From the NCBI GenBank assembly GCA_046346665.1, contig JAXMHQ010000036.1:1-49203 (forward strand): a DNA stretch of 49,203 nucleotides, in the 5' to 3' direction. Below the pieces are notes generated by a model. The model did no database searches, was not told the origin of the DNA, and saw only the letters and a program-made list of their open reading frames with translations. Below are positions 30,905-40,139 of the stretch, one piece after another. This stretch comes from JAXMHQ01 sp046346665 (GTDB lineage: Bacteria; Verrucomicrobiota; Verrucomicrobiia; Limisphaerales; JAXMHQ01). How positions within the stretch are numbered: position 1 is the first letter of the stretch; each line of letters opens with the position of its first letter. Both the position numbers and the translations under genes were made by a program.

Positions 30905-33538
30905 ATGCATGGAAACTGCTATCCTGCAGGCATGTTGTGCGCTGGCATTCTCTCCTTCCGCAGGAGCTTCCTGGTTTGCGGATTTTCCATTCTGAGCTGC
31001 GTGGTTTCGTCGTGGTCGCAGGACATGGCGATTTACACCGACTCGCTTCAGAACACTTGGAACAGCGGCTGGAGCTGGAGCACGACGGTGGACAACGGGA
31101 GCACCGCGTATGTGCATGGCGGGTCGAAGTCGATTGCGGCGACCATTACCGGCGGGTGGGGGGCGTTGTCGTTTCATCATGATGGGGGCGACATCAACAC
31201 GGCGAACTACACGGCGTTGAGTTTTTGGATTCATGGCGGAGCGACGGGGGGGCAGTTGTTGCAAGTGTATGGTGAGTTAGGCGGTGCGGGTCAGACGCCG
31301 GTGAGTTTGCCGACGCTGACGACGGCGTGGCAGCAGATCACGCTGTCGACGGCGAGCCTGGGGATTTCCAACAAGTCGAACTTTGCGCGTTTTTCCATCC
31401 AGGACCGGAGCGGGGCGGCGGGATCGGCATTTTACGTGGACGACATTGTGCTGGTGACGAACGGGACGCCGTCGCCTTCGGTGGCGCTGACCTCGCCGAC
31501 TTCGGGGGCCAGCTATGTTTCGCCGGCGAACATTTCGTTGGCGGCGACGGTGGTGGCGAACGGGCACACGATCACGAAGGTGCAGTTTTACAATAATACG
31601 ACGCTGTTGGGCGAGGACGCCTCGGCGCCGTACAGCATGACGTGGTCGAACGTGACATCGGGGAGTTACAGTTTGACGGCGCGGGTGATTTATGATGCGG
31701 GGGCGAGCCAGGATTCTTCGGCCGCGGCGGTGACGGTGACGGGGGCGACGGCGGCCAATATTTCGGTGGATGGCCATGGGAACCGGCATGCGATCAGCCC
31801 GATGATTTACGGGGTGGCGTTTGCGACGCCGAGCCAGCTTTCGGGTTTGAATTTTACGCTGAATCGGTCGGGCGGCAACAGTGAGACGCGGTACAACTGG
31901 CAGTTGAACGCTCACAATCATGCGGCCGACTGGTATTTTGAGAGCATTGACGACGGCAATTCGACGCCCGCCGCGAGCGCAGACCAGTTCGTCCTGGACA
32001 GCAAGAGTGGCGGGGCGCAGCCGATGCTGACGATTCCGATGATTGAATGGATGCCGAAGCTGGGCGCGGGCCGGGGCAAGCTGGCCAGTTTCTCGATTGC
32101 GAAGTACGGCGCTCAGACCGGGAACGATGCCAGCTGGATGCCGGATGCCGGCAACGGCGTTGCGAGTCCCAGCGGGACGAACATTGTGAATGATCCGAAC
32201 GACGCCAATTTCCCGACGAACTCGGCGTTTGAGAACGCTTTTGTGAGCCATCTGACCAACCGGTTCGGCGTGTCCACGAACGGCGGCGTGAAATACTACT
32301 TCATGGACAACGAGCACAGCATCTGGTTCTCGACCCACCGGGACGTCCACCCCGTCGGACCCACCATGGAGGAGATTCGCGACAAGATGACCACCTATTC
32401 CCTGATGGTGAAATCCAACGATCCGAACGCGATCGTGCTGGGGCCGGAGGAATTCGGCTGGTCGGGGTATATTTACAGCGGCTACGACCTGTGGTATGGG
32501 GGCAAGTACGGCTGGGGGGGCACGCTTCCGGACCGCGCGGCGCACGGGAACATGGACTACATGCCGTGGCTGCTGAGCCAGCTCTACCAGCGCTCCACCA
32601 ACGCCAATGTGCGGCTGCTGGATTACTTCACGCTGCACTGCTACCCGCAGGGCAACGGCACGGTCAATGAATACGGCGACGATGTCTCCACCGCGGCGCA
32701 GCAACTGCGCAACCGGTCCACGCGCCAGTTCTGGGATACCAGCTACGTCGATCCGAGTTGGATCAACTCCGTCGTCATGCTGATCCCCCGCATGCGCGGC
32801 TGGGCGAACACCTATTACCCGGGCACCAAGATTGGCGTCACGGAATACAACTGGGGCGCGGAAGGCCACATCAACGGCGCGACGGCGCAGGCGGATATCC
32901 TGGGCATCTTCGGCCGTGAAAACCTGGACCTGGCGACGCGCTGGACGACGCCGAACGCGGGCACGCCCTGTTACAACGCGATGAAACTTTATCGCAATTA
33001 CGACGGCAGCAAGTCGACCTTCGGCGACACCAGCATTTCCGCGTCGGGGCCGAATCCGGACAATGTCTCGACGTTCGCGGCGATCCGCTCGTCCGACGGG
33101 GCGATGACATTGATGGTGGTGAACAAGCAGCTCACCTCCGCGGCCGCGCTCACGGTGAACCTGGCGAACTTCGTTCCCAACGGCACCGCGCAGGTGTGGC
33201 AACTGACGTCGGCCAACACCATCAGCCGGCTGTCGGACCTGTCGTTCTCGGGGAACAGTTTTTCCACGACGGTCCCGCTGCAGAGCATCACGCTGTTTGT
33301 GCTGCCGGCGGGCAGTGTTCCGCCCGCGCCGGTCCTGAGCGCCGCAGCGATGCCGTCGTCCAGCCAGTTCAATTTCAATCTCACCGGCACCGCGGGCCAG
33401 AGCTACATCATCCAGGGCAGTTCGGACCTGGTGAGCTGGCAATCGATTGCCACCAACATGCTGGCGGCCGCGACCACGAACTTCCAGTTCAACGTGTCCG
33501 GCGACGCGCAGTATTTCCGGGCGCTGTGGTGGCCTTGA
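30905..33538 (+). CDS. Secreted GH44 endoglucanase/xyloglucanase, paralogue 1
   Basis: An 877-aa exported enzyme (868 aa if ATG 30932 is used) that should cut internal beta-1,4 bonds in cellulose or xyloglucan. Order: signal peptide (about 1-38), jelly-roll CBM-like domain (about 42-186, IYTDSLQNTW to FYVDDIVLV), Ig-like domain (about 191-279, VALTSPTSGASYV), GH44 catalytic region (about 286-800) and a beta-type tail (about 808-877, GQSYIIQGSSDLVSW). Acid/base Glu470 (FMDNEHSIW) and nucleophile Glu647 (VTEYNWGAE) are present. Its downstream neighbour is a paralogue with the same layout. From about 32.3 kb the third codon positions switch toward C. GH44 members act on both CMC and xyloglucan, so substrate is open. 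Confidence 0.93.
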   Translation: MHGNCYPAGMLCAGILSFRRSFLVCGFSILSCVVSSWSQDMAIYTDSLQNTWNSGWSWSTTVDNGSTAYVHGGSKSIAATITGGWGALSFHHDGGDINTANYTALSFWIHGGATGGQLLQVYGELGGAGQTPVSLPTLTTAWQQITLSTASLGISNKSNFARFSIQDRSGAAGSAFYVDDIVLVTNGTPSPSVALTSPTSGASYVSPANISLAATVVANGHTITKVQFYNNTTLLGEDASAPYSMTWSNVTSGSYSLTARVIYDAGASQDSSAAAVTVTGATAANISVDGHGNRHAISPMIYGVAFATPSQLSGLNFTLNRSGGNSETRYNWQLNAHNHAADWYFESIDDGNSTPAASADQFVLDSKSGGAQPMLTIPMIEWMPKLGAGRGKLASFSIAKYGAQTGNDASWMPDAGNGVASPSGTNIVNDPNDANFPTNSAFENAFVSHLTNRFGVSTNGGVKYYFMDNEHSIWFSTHRDVHPVGPTMEEIRDKMTTYSLMVKSNDPNAIVLGPEEFGWSGYIYSGYDLWYGGKYGWGGTLPDRAAHGNMDYMPWLLSQLYQRSTNANVRLLDYFTLHCYPQGNGTVNEYGDDVSTAAQQLRNRSTRQFWDTSYVDPSWINSVVMLIPRMRGWANTYYPGTKIGVTEYNWGAEGHINGATAQADILGIFGRENLDLATRWTTPNAGTPCYNAMKLYRNYDGSKSTFGDTSISASGPNPDNVSTFAAIRSSDGAMTLMVVNKQLTSAAALTVNLANFVPNGTAQVWQLTSANTISRLSDLSFSGNSFSTTVPLQSITLFVLPAGSVPPAPVLSAAAMPSSSQFNFNLTGTAGQSYIIQGSSDLVSWQSIATNMLAAATTNFQFNVSGDAQYFRALWWP

Positions 33539-33550
33539 TTAGTTTGAGGG

Positions 33551-33582
33551 TTTAAGAGTTTAAGAGTTTAAGAGTTTAAGAG
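33551..33582 (+). repeat. Four tandem copies of TTTAAGAG after the GH44 stop
   Basis: Four exact 8-bp units starting 12 bases after the stop codon. The second GH44 gene has the same four units after its own stop (36284). Confidence 0.9.
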
Positions 33583-33711
33583 TTTTGTCACTGCGGCTCC
33601 GGATCCATACATCCGGAAATCCAGCCATCCAAGGCAGCCTTCCTGCCTTCATCGGCAGTCTTCATTTCCCGCTGGCCGAATGGCGTGAAATGTGTCATCC
33701 TAATGACCTGT

Positions 33712-36279
33712 ATGAAGATGTTGCCTGCCCGTTTCCGGAGGTCTTCCCTTGTTTTCCTCGTTTCCAGTCTGGGAGCGGTGTTGTCGCCGTGTCTCCTGGC
33801 GCAGAACATGTCGGTCTATACCGATTCGCTGCAGGGGACCTGGGCGAACTGGAGCTGGGCGACGGTCAATTTTGCGAATGCGAGCCCGGTGCATTCCGGG
33901 AGCGCGTCGATCAGCGTGGTGAGTTCGGGTTACCAGGCGCTTTATCTGCACAACAACACGGCGTTCAACTCGAGCCCCTACGCGAGTCTTAGTTTTTGGG
34001 TCAATGGCGGCGCAACCGGCGGCCAGCCGTTGAGTGTGCAGGCGACCACCAACGGCACGGCGCTGGGTTCGACATACACGCTGACGGCGCCGACGGGCGC
34101 CTGGCAGCAGGTGACCATTCCGCTGTCGAGTTTGGGCGCGGCGAATTTGCCGAGCATGGACGGATTCTGGATCCAGGTGAACTCGGGAACGGCGCAGCCG
34201 GCGGTTTACATCGACGACATCCAGTTTGTGACGAACGGGACGACGCCGCCGTCCATCACGCTGACCGCGCCGGTTGCGGGATCGACCTTTGCGGGCCCGA
34301 CGAACCTTGCGTTGTCGGCGAGTGTGACGGCGAACGGTCACACGATCACGAAAGTGCAGTTTTATAATGGCTCGACGCTGCTGGGCGAGGACGCGACGGC
34401 GCCTTACAGCATCACGTGGTCGAACGTGACCGCGGGCAATTACAGCCTGAAGGCCCGGCTGGTGTATGATTCCGGTTCGTCACTGGATTCCTCCGCCAAT
34501 TCCATCACGGTGACTGGCACCATGTCCGCGGTGATCGCGGTGGATGGTCATATCAACCGGCACGCGATCAGCCCGGGGATTTACGGCACGGCGTTTCCGT
34601 CGGGGTCGAGCCAGTTGTCGGATTTGAATTTCACCATGAGCCGGTCGGGCGGCAACGCGGAGACGCGTTACAACTGGCTGATCGACGCGCACAATCGCGG
34701 GGGCGACTGGTATTTTGAGAGTATTGCGGACGGGCCGGGGACGCCGAACGCCTCCGACGACAGCTTTGTGAGCCAGGCCAAGGCGGGTTCCGCCGACGCG
34801 CTGCTGACAATGCCCATGATTGGCTGGGTGCCCAAGCTCGGATCCGGCCGCGCGCACCTGGCGAGTTTTTCCGTTGCCAAGTACGGCTCGCAACAGAAGG
34901 TGGATCCCTACTGGTCGGACGCCGGGAACGGTGTGACCACCGGGGGCGCGAACATTGTGAACGATCCGAACGATGCCAATTTCGCGACCAACTCGAATTT
35001 CCAGGTCGGCTGGATCCAGCACCTCATCGCTACGTGGGGTTCTTCGACGAACGGCGGCGTGAAGTATTACCTGATGGATAACGAGCACACCATTTGGTAT
35101 TCGACGCATCGGGACGTGCACCCGGTGGGCCCGACGATGCAGGAGATCCGGGACAAGATCATCGATTACGCGACGGTGGTGAAGACGAACGATCCGAACG
35201 CGCTGGTGTGCGCGCCGGAGGAATGGGGCTGGAGCGGCTATTTCAACAGCGGTTACGACATGCAGAACCCGGGCGGGACGGATCGGGCGAACAACGGCGG
35301 CTGGGATTATTGCCCGTGGCTGTTGAACCAGTTGCGCATTCACGACCAGGGGACGGGTGTGCGGCTGCTGGATTATTTCACGCTGCATTGTTATCCGCAG
35401 GAAGGAAATGTGGGCAGCGACGCCGTGGACACGACGACGGCGACGTTGCGCAACCAGACCACGCGCGTGTTCTGGGACACCAACTACGTGGATCCGAGCT
35501 GGATCAACTCGGTGATCATGCTGATTCCGCGGATGAAGAGCTGGGTGAACGCCTATTATCCCGGAACGAAGATCGGCATCACGGAATACAACTGGGGTGC
35601 GGAGGGAAACATCAACGGTGCGACGGCGCAGGCGGACATCCTCGGCATTTTCGGCCGGGAAGGCCTGGACCTGGCGACGCGCTGGACCACGCCGAACACG
35701 GGGACGCCGTGTTACAACGCGATGAAGATTTACCGCAACTATGACGGCAGCAAATCGACGTTTGGCGATACCAGTATTTCCGCATCGGGACCGAACCCGG
35801 ACAATGTCGCGGTCTATGCGGCCACGCGGTCGAGCGACGGGGCGCTGACGCTGATGGTGATCAACAAGCAATTGACCGCATCGGCGGCCCTGACGGTGAA
35901 CCTGGCCAATGTGCTCCCGGGCAGCGCCGCCCAGGCCTGGCAATTGACATCCGCCAACACCATCACCCGGGTCTCGGACGTTCCGGTTTCCGGAAACAGT
36001 TTTTCGACGACCGTGCCGCAGCAGAGCATCACGCTGTTTGTGTTGCCTGCCGGATCGACGCCGCCGCCGCCGGTGCTGAGCGCCGCGGCGATGCCGTCGG
36101 ACGGGCAATTCACGTTTAATCTCAACGCCACGGCGGGCCAGACCTACATCATCCAGGGCAGCGCGGACCTGCTGAGCTGGCAATCGCTCGCGACCAACAC
36201 CCTTGCGGGCGCGACGACCAACTTCCAATTCAACGTCTCGGGCGACATGCAGTATTTCCGCGCGCAGTGGTGGCCGTGA
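33712..36279 (+). CDS. Secreted GH44 endoglucanase/xyloglucanase, paralogue 2
   Basis: An 855-aa enzyme starting at ATG 33712, where a normal signal peptide begins (MKMLPARFRRSSLVFLVSS); ATG 33703 and GTG 33685 are alternatives. Domain order is as in paralogue 1: CBM-like jelly roll (IYTDSLQ-type start, VYIDDIQFV end), Ig-like domain (ITLTAPVAGSTFA), GH44 catalytic region and the GQTYIIQGSADLLSW tail. The catalytic glutamates are in YLMDNEHTIW and ITEYNWGAE (Glu458 and Glu625 from this start). The catalytic cores are nearly identical over long stretches while the CBM-like domains differ more, so the pair may differ in binding target. Confidence 0.93.
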   Translation: MKMLPARFRRSSLVFLVSSLGAVLSPCLLAQNMSVYTDSLQGTWANWSWATVNFANASPVHSGSASISVVSSGYQALYLHNNTAFNSSPYASLSFWVNGGATGGQPLSVQATTNGTALGSTYTLTAPTGAWQQVTIPLSSLGAANLPSMDGFWIQVNSGTAQPAVYIDDIQFVTNGTTPPSITLTAPVAGSTFAGPTNLALSASVTANGHTITKVQFYNGSTLLGEDATAPYSITWSNVTAGNYSLKARLVYDSGSSLDSSANSITVTGTMSAVIAVDGHINRHAISPGIYGTAFPSGSSQLSDLNFTMSRSGGNAETRYNWLIDAHNRGGDWYFESIADGPGTPNASDDSFVSQAKAGSADALLTMPMIGWVPKLGSGRAHLASFSVAKYGSQQKVDPYWSDAGNGVTTGGANIVNDPNDANFATNSNFQVGWIQHLIATWGSSTNGGVKYYLMDNEHTIWYSTHRDVHPVGPTMQEIRDKIIDYATVVKTNDPNALVCAPEEWGWSGYFNSGYDMQNPGGTDRANNGGWDYCPWLLNQLRIHDQGTGVRLLDYFTLHCYPQEGNVGSDAVDTTTATLRNQTTRVFWDTNYVDPSWINSVIMLIPRMKSWVNAYYPGTKIGITEYNWGAEGNINGATAQADILGIFGREGLDLATRWTTPNTGTPCYNAMKIYRNYDGSKSTFGDTSISASGPNPDNVAVYAATRSSDGALTLMVINKQLTASAALTVNLANVLPGSAAQAWQLTSANTITRVSDVPVSGNSFSTTVPQQSITLFVLPAGSTPPPPVLSAAAMPSDGQFTFNLNATAGQTYIIQGSADLLSWQSLATNTLAGATTNFQFNVSGDMQYFRAQWWP

Positions 36280-36283
36280 TCAG

Positions 36284-36315
36284 TTTAAGAGTTTAAGAGT
36301 TTAAGAGTTTAAGAG
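36284..36315 (+). repeat. Four tandem copies of TTTAAGAG after the second GH44 stop
   Basis: The array starts 4 bases after the stop and is identical in unit and copy number to 33551-33582. A small hairpin GCCAACTCACGTTGGC follows at about 36321. Confidence 0.9.
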
Positions 36316-36355
36316 TGGAAATCGGCCAACTCACGTTGGCGGCTACAGGCGCTTT

Positions 36356-37282
36356 TCAGAGGTTTAATCCCCGGCTGTCCATACGGAATTGTCCGCGAGT
36401 TTCAGTGACGGTCAGGGCACGCATGCCGGGGCGGAGGGAGGTGATGCGGTCCAGTCCGGCAGGCCCGAGGACGAGCAGGGCGGTGGAGAGCGCGTCGGAT
36501 TCCGTTGCGGAATCCATGGCGACCGCGGCGAGCACGGTGTTTTCGGCTGGGGCGCCGGTGCGCGGGTCCAGGACATGGCCGAAGCGGCGGCCGCCGGCGG
36601 AGAAGCTTTTTCCCCAGACAGCCGAGACGGACAGCGCCTGGTTGTTGAGCTTGAGGAGGGCGAGGGGTTTGGCGGGGTCCGCGGGATTTTCGACGGCCAC
36701 TTTCCAGGCGGGATCATTTTCCGGCCGGCCGAAGGCCACGATGGTGCTGGTGCCGCCGTGGATGAGTGCGTTCTCGACGCCGGCATCGCGGAGGATGTCG
36801 CGGGCGCGGCCGACGGCGTAGCCTTTGCCGATCGCGCCGGGATCGAGCATGACGCCGTTGCGGAGGAAGTGAACCGTGCGATCCGCCGGGTTGAGGGAGA
36901 CGAGCTGCATTCCGACGAGCTGTCGCGCTGCCGCGAGGGCTTCAGGATCGGGCAGGGAACCCGAGGCGCCCATGAATCCCCAGCAGCGGACGAGCGGTGC
37001 GATGGTGATGTCGAAGGCGCCGCCGGTTTCGGCGTGGAGCCGGCGGGCATGATCGAGGAAGTCGAACAGCTCGGGCGAGACGCGGACCGGTTCGCGCGCG
37101 GCGCGGGCGTTCAGGTGGGCGAGTTCGCTGTCGGGGCGGTAGAGGCTCCAGCGCGATTCGATGGCTTCGATTTCGTCCAGGGCTTCCTCGCCGGCGGCGC
37201 GGAGGGCGGCGGGGTTTGGCCCGGCGAGCACCAGCTCGAACCGGGTGGCCATCGCGTTCCGCGCCAGGGTTACGGTCGGCAT
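36356..37282 (-). CDS. apbE: FAD:protein FMN transferase (ApbE)
   Basis: A 308-aa enzyme that attaches FMN to Thr/Ser of target flavoproteins. Conserved blocks: MATRFELVLAG near the start, LDPGAIGKGYAVGRA (about 151-165), ALIHGGTSTIVAFG, and FGHVLDPRTGAPA (about 238-250) with the metal/FAD-binding residues; SATESDALSTALLVLG is the C-terminal signature. The usual ApbE lipoprotein signal is absent: the chain starts directly with the domain, so it may be cytoplasmic. It lies 86 bases after the Gfo/Idh gene with an inverted repeat between. No Nqr or Rnf target gene is in the window. Confidence 0.93.
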   Translation of the reverse strand: MPTVTLARNAMATRFELVLAGPNPAALRAAGEEALDEIEAIESRWSLYRPDSELAHLNARAAREPVRVSPELFDFLDHARRLHAETGGAFDITIAPLVRCWGFMGASGSLPDPEALAAARQLVGMQLVSLNPADRTVHFLRNGVMLDPGAIGKGYAVGRARDILRDAGVENALIHGGTSTIVAFGRPENDPAWKVAVENPADPAKPLALLKLNNQALSVSAVWGKSFSAGGRRFGHVLDPRTGAPAENTVLAAVAMDSATESDALSTALLVLGPAGLDRITSLRPGMRALTVTETRGQFRMDSRGLNL

Positions 37283-37286
37283 AACG

Positions 37287-37353
37287 GGGAGGGACGAGAT
37301 GGGCGCGTCCCGTAACGTTTATTAATGGGGACTCGCTGTAGCTCGTCCCTCCC
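37287..37353. repeat. Inverted repeat between Gfo/Idh and apbE
   Basis: GGGAGGGACGAG (37287-37298) is exactly inverted at 37342-37353, with an inner GGGCGCGTCCC hairpin. It may be a terminator or processing site between the two same-strand genes. Confidence 0.75.
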
Positions 37354-37368
37354 GGCTGTGTTTGCGCG

Positions 37369-38748
37369 TCAGGACTCGGGCAGTGTGCCGTAGGTGATCG
37401 GTTTGATCACGCGTCCGTCGCCGGTGGTGATCTGCCGCGTTTTCTCGTCGAAGAGGCAGGCGATCTTCAGGCGGTTGGACATTTCGCCGAGGGACAGGAC
37501 GGTTTGGACGCGCGTGGCGAGGTCGATGCCACCGTTCGGCTGTTTGCCGGAGCGGATGCAATTGAGCCAGTTCTTTTCGTGGACGGCGATGTCTTCGGTG
37601 GGGGTGAGACCGTCGAGGGTTTCGGGGTCGATTTCGTCCGAGAATTCCTTTTCGGGCACGAGCTGGAGGCGTTCGCCGGCGTTGCCGATTTCGAGCGAGG
37701 CGTGGTGGCCGTAGAGGACGAAGCCGGGGCTCTTGGCGTTGACGGTGCTGGCGACGACGACGAGGCTGACGCCGCTGGGGAATTCGACGAGCAACTCGGT
37801 TTGTTCCGGCACCTGGCGTTCCGGGGTGTCCGGCGTGTTTTTATCCGTGTGCACGTTTTTGGTGCCGATGCAGACGACGCGGCTGGGGAACTCGGGGTTG
37901 CCGGTGGCGAGCATGAGCGGGTGGAGGCGGTGGGGGAACAGGTCGCCGAGCAGGCCGGCGCAGTAGGGATAATATTTGCGCCAGCGGAAGAAGAAATCCG
38001 CGTTGAACGGCACCCGGTCGTGGACCTTGCCCTGCCAGGTATTCCAGTCCGTGTTGTCGGCTTTGCAATCGGGATCGATGCCGTAATTCCATTCGCCTTT
38101 CGGGTTGTTGCGGCAGTAATAGCCCTGTCCCCAGACGAGCGTGCCGATTTTGCCGGCGCGGATCATGTCGGCGGCCTTGTGCCACGCGTCGGCGGAGCAG
38201 CCCTGGGAGCCGACCTGGTAGATCTTGCCGGTGCTCTTTGCGGTGTCATGGACCTGGAAGGCTTCCTCGAGGTAGCGGGTCGCGGGTTTTTCGCAATAGA
38301 CATGTTTCCCGGCCTTCATGGCGTCGATGGAACATTGCCCGTGCCAGATGTCGTGTGTGGCGATGACGACGGCGTCGATGTCCTTTCGATCGAGCATCTT
38401 TTTGTAATCCGCGTAGCCCTGGGCGTCGGGGCCGATGGCGGCCTTGCCCTCGTCGACGCGTTTGGACCAGACGTCGCTGACGGCGGCCTGGGCGATGTTG
38501 TTTTCCGAGGCGTGGGATTTCATCAACTGGACGTGGGCCATGCCCTGGCCGCCGACGCCGATGTAGCCGACGACGATGCGGTCATTGGCGCCGATGACGC
38601 GGCCGGTGGACGGGGCCTGGCTCTGACCGTAGACGGGGGTTTTCAGGACGGAGCCTGCGGCGAGCACGGCCGCGGTGGCGGCGGTTTTCTTGATGAATTC
38701 GCGGCGGTTCGGGAGAGCTTCGGAGGAGCGGGTTTGATTGTGTTGCAT
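37369..38748 (-). CDS. Tat-exported Gfo/Idh/MocA-family oxidoreductase
   Basis: A 459-aa NAD(P)-dependent oxidoreductase expected to act on a sugar or polyol. The N-terminus has a twin-arginine signal (NRREFIKKTAATAAVLAAGS, Arg15-Arg16), so it is probably folded with cofactor and exported. The Rossmann motif GYIGVGGQGM is at 61-70; the EKP motif of the family is present (YCEKPATRYLEEA). The C-terminal alpha/beta domain is complete. ATG 38748 was chosen because the Tat signal follows. Such exported paralogues are very common in Verrucomicrobiota and Planctomycetota. Substrate unknown. Confidence 0.93.
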   Translation of the reverse strand: MQHNQTRSSEALPNRREFIKKTAATAAVLAAGSVLKTPVYGQSQAPSTGRVIGANDRIVVGYIGVGGQGMAHVQLMKSHASENNIAQAAVSDVWSKRVDEGKAAIGPDAQGYADYKKMLDRKDIDAVVIATHDIWHGQCSIDAMKAGKHVYCEKPATRYLEEAFQVHDTAKSTGKIYQVGSQGCSADAWHKAADMIRAGKIGTLVWGQGYYCRNNPKGEWNYGIDPDCKADNTDWNTWQGKVHDRVPFNADFFFRWRKYYPYCAGLLGDLFPHRLHPLMLATGNPEFPSRVVCIGTKNVHTDKNTPDTPERQVPEQTELLVEFPSGVSLVVVASTVNAKSPGFVLYGHHASLEIGNAGERLQLVPEKEFSDEIDPETLDGLTPTEDIAVHEKNWLNCIRSGKQPNGGIDLATRVQTVLSLGEMSNRLKIACLFDEKTRQITTGDGRVIKPITYGTLPES

Positions 38749-38819
38749 GGCAATTAAACGAAAAGTTTGCTCTTTATGGACGGAGGGTAGCCCAGGGATA
38801 TTCAGAATCAACGCCGTTT

Positions 38820-39440
38820 TCAGGGGGGATCAGTCCTGAGTTTTGAGGACACGGCCGGGTCGGTCCGGCGGCGCCACCAGAAGATGCGCTCCAGCCCGGT
38901 GCGGTTCGGATACGATCGCGGCACCCATTCCTCGAGCAATTCGAATGCGGGCGAGAACCGGTCGAGGATTTCCCCGCGCGTGGTCCCGAACGGCGGGCCG
39001 TCGGTGTCGGGAATGAGGTAATGCACCGCGAGGAATTGTCCGCCGGGTTTAACCCAGCTACGGGCGGCGCGCACATACAAATCGCGTTCGGCGGGTTGAA
39101 TGGCGCAGAACAGGGTGTGTTCGAACAGCCAGTCGAAGGCGCGGGGCGGAGGGTCCGAGAGGAAATCGGCTTTTTCGATCGACACCGTCAATCCCGCCGC
39201 GGCCGCCCGTTCGCGTGCGAGGCGGAGCGCGCTGGGCGCGATATCGAATCCGCAAGCCTGGAATCCCGCCGCCGCCCAGGTGCAGGCGTCGTGCCCGGTG
39301 CCGCAGCCTGGGATGGCGACGGTGCCGCGCGGCAGCTCGGGGTGCGCGGCCAGGAAATCGACGAGGCCGGGCGAGGGCGCGCCTTTTTCCCAGGGCATAT
39401 CGCCGGACTGATAGCGTGTTTCCCAGAAATGTTCGGACAT
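38820..39440 (-). CDS. TPMT-family SAM-dependent methyltransferase
   Basis: A 206-aa class I methyltransferase of the thiopurine methyltransferase superfamily. Seen: FWETRYQSGDMPWEKG at the start, the SAM motif VAIPGCGTGHD (41-51), FDIAPSALRLA, and FEHTLFCAI in the region of the TPMT substrate loop. It is short with no membrane segment. The natural substrate of bacterial members may be a thiol, selenium or tellurium compound, or another small molecule. It starts 21 bases after lolD on the same strand, but no functional link is evident. Confidence 0.9.
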   Translation of the reverse strand: MSEHFWETRYQSGDMPWEKGAPSPGLVDFLAAHPELPRGTVAIPGCGTGHDACTWAAAGFQACGFDIAPSALRLARERAAAAGLTVSIEKADFLSDPPPRAFDWLFEHTLFCAIQPAERDLYVRAARSWVKPGGQFLAVHYLIPDTDGPPFGTTRGEILDRFSPAFELLEEWVPRSYPNRTGLERIFWWRRRTDPAVSSKLRTDPP

Positions 39441-39461
39441 GAAAAAGCGGCGGTGAAGGGA

Positions 39462-40139
39462 TTAATGCTGGAGCTTGCCGTCCTGGAGGGTGACGACTTT
39501 GGGGGCGCGGGCGGCGACGGCGGCGTCGTGGGTGGCGATGACGAGCGTCATGTTTCGCTCCTGGCGGAGGGAGCAGAGCAGGTCGATGATTTCGCCGCCG
39601 GAATGCGAGTCGAGGTTTCCGGTGGGTTCATCGGCGAGGACGAGGTCGGGCTGGTTGATGAGGGCGCGGGCGATGGCGACGCGCTGGCGTTCGCCGCCGG
39701 AGAGTTCGGTCGGCCGATGTTCGGCGCGCTGGGAGAGGCCGACGCGGTCGAGCAATTCGCGGGCGCGGGGGACGGCGACGCTGGCGGGCATGCGGGCGAT
39801 GCGGGCGGGCAGGCAGACATTTTCCAGGGCGTCGAGTTCGGGGAGCAGGTGGTAAGCCTGGAAGACGAAGCCGATGCGGGAATTCCGGAGCCGGGCCAGT
39901 TCCGAGCCGGGCAATGCGCCCAGGTTTTTTCCCTGGAACCAGACTTCGCCGCGATCGGGTGCGTCGAGTCCGCCGAGCAGGTGGAGCAGGGTGCTTTTGC
40001 CCGCGCCGGAGGCGCCGCGGAGCGCGACGAATTCGCCGCGGTGAACCTCGAAATCGAGTTCGTGCAGGACGGTGAGGCGGCGGCGGCCGAGGTCGTAGGA
40101 CTTGGTGGCGGCGCGGGTGAGCACGAGCGGGTCACTCAT
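39462..40139 (-). CDS. lolD: LolD-type ABC transporter ATP-binding protein
   Basis: A 225-aa ATPase that powers release of lipoproteins from the inner membrane in the LolCDE system. Walker A GASGAGKST (42-50), signature LSGGERQRVAIARAL (146-160), Walker B LVLADEPTGNLD (166-177) and the switch His204 (ATHDAAV) are all present. Its start overlaps the end of the permease gene by 8 bases. It belongs to the MacB/LolD/FtsE group; LolD is preferred because the partner is a LolC/E-type permease. This cell makes lipoproteins (for example at 2061 and 10089). Confidence 0.93.
   Translation of the reverse strand: MSDPLVLTRAATKSYDLGRRRLTVLHELDFEVHRGEFVALRGASGAGKSTLLHLLGGLDAPDRGEVWFQGKNLGALPGSELARLRNSRIGFVFQAYHLLPELDALENVCLPARIARMPASVAVPRARELLDRVGLSQRAEHRPTELSGGERQRVAIARALINQPDLVLADEPTGNLDSHSGGEIIDLLCSLRQERNMTLVIATHDAAVAARAPKVVTLQDGKLQH

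Noticed and set aside
33551..33582. TTTAAGAG tandem array as a CRISPR or origin iteron array
   Set aside because: Units are only 8 bp with no spacers, and no replication or partition genes are near.
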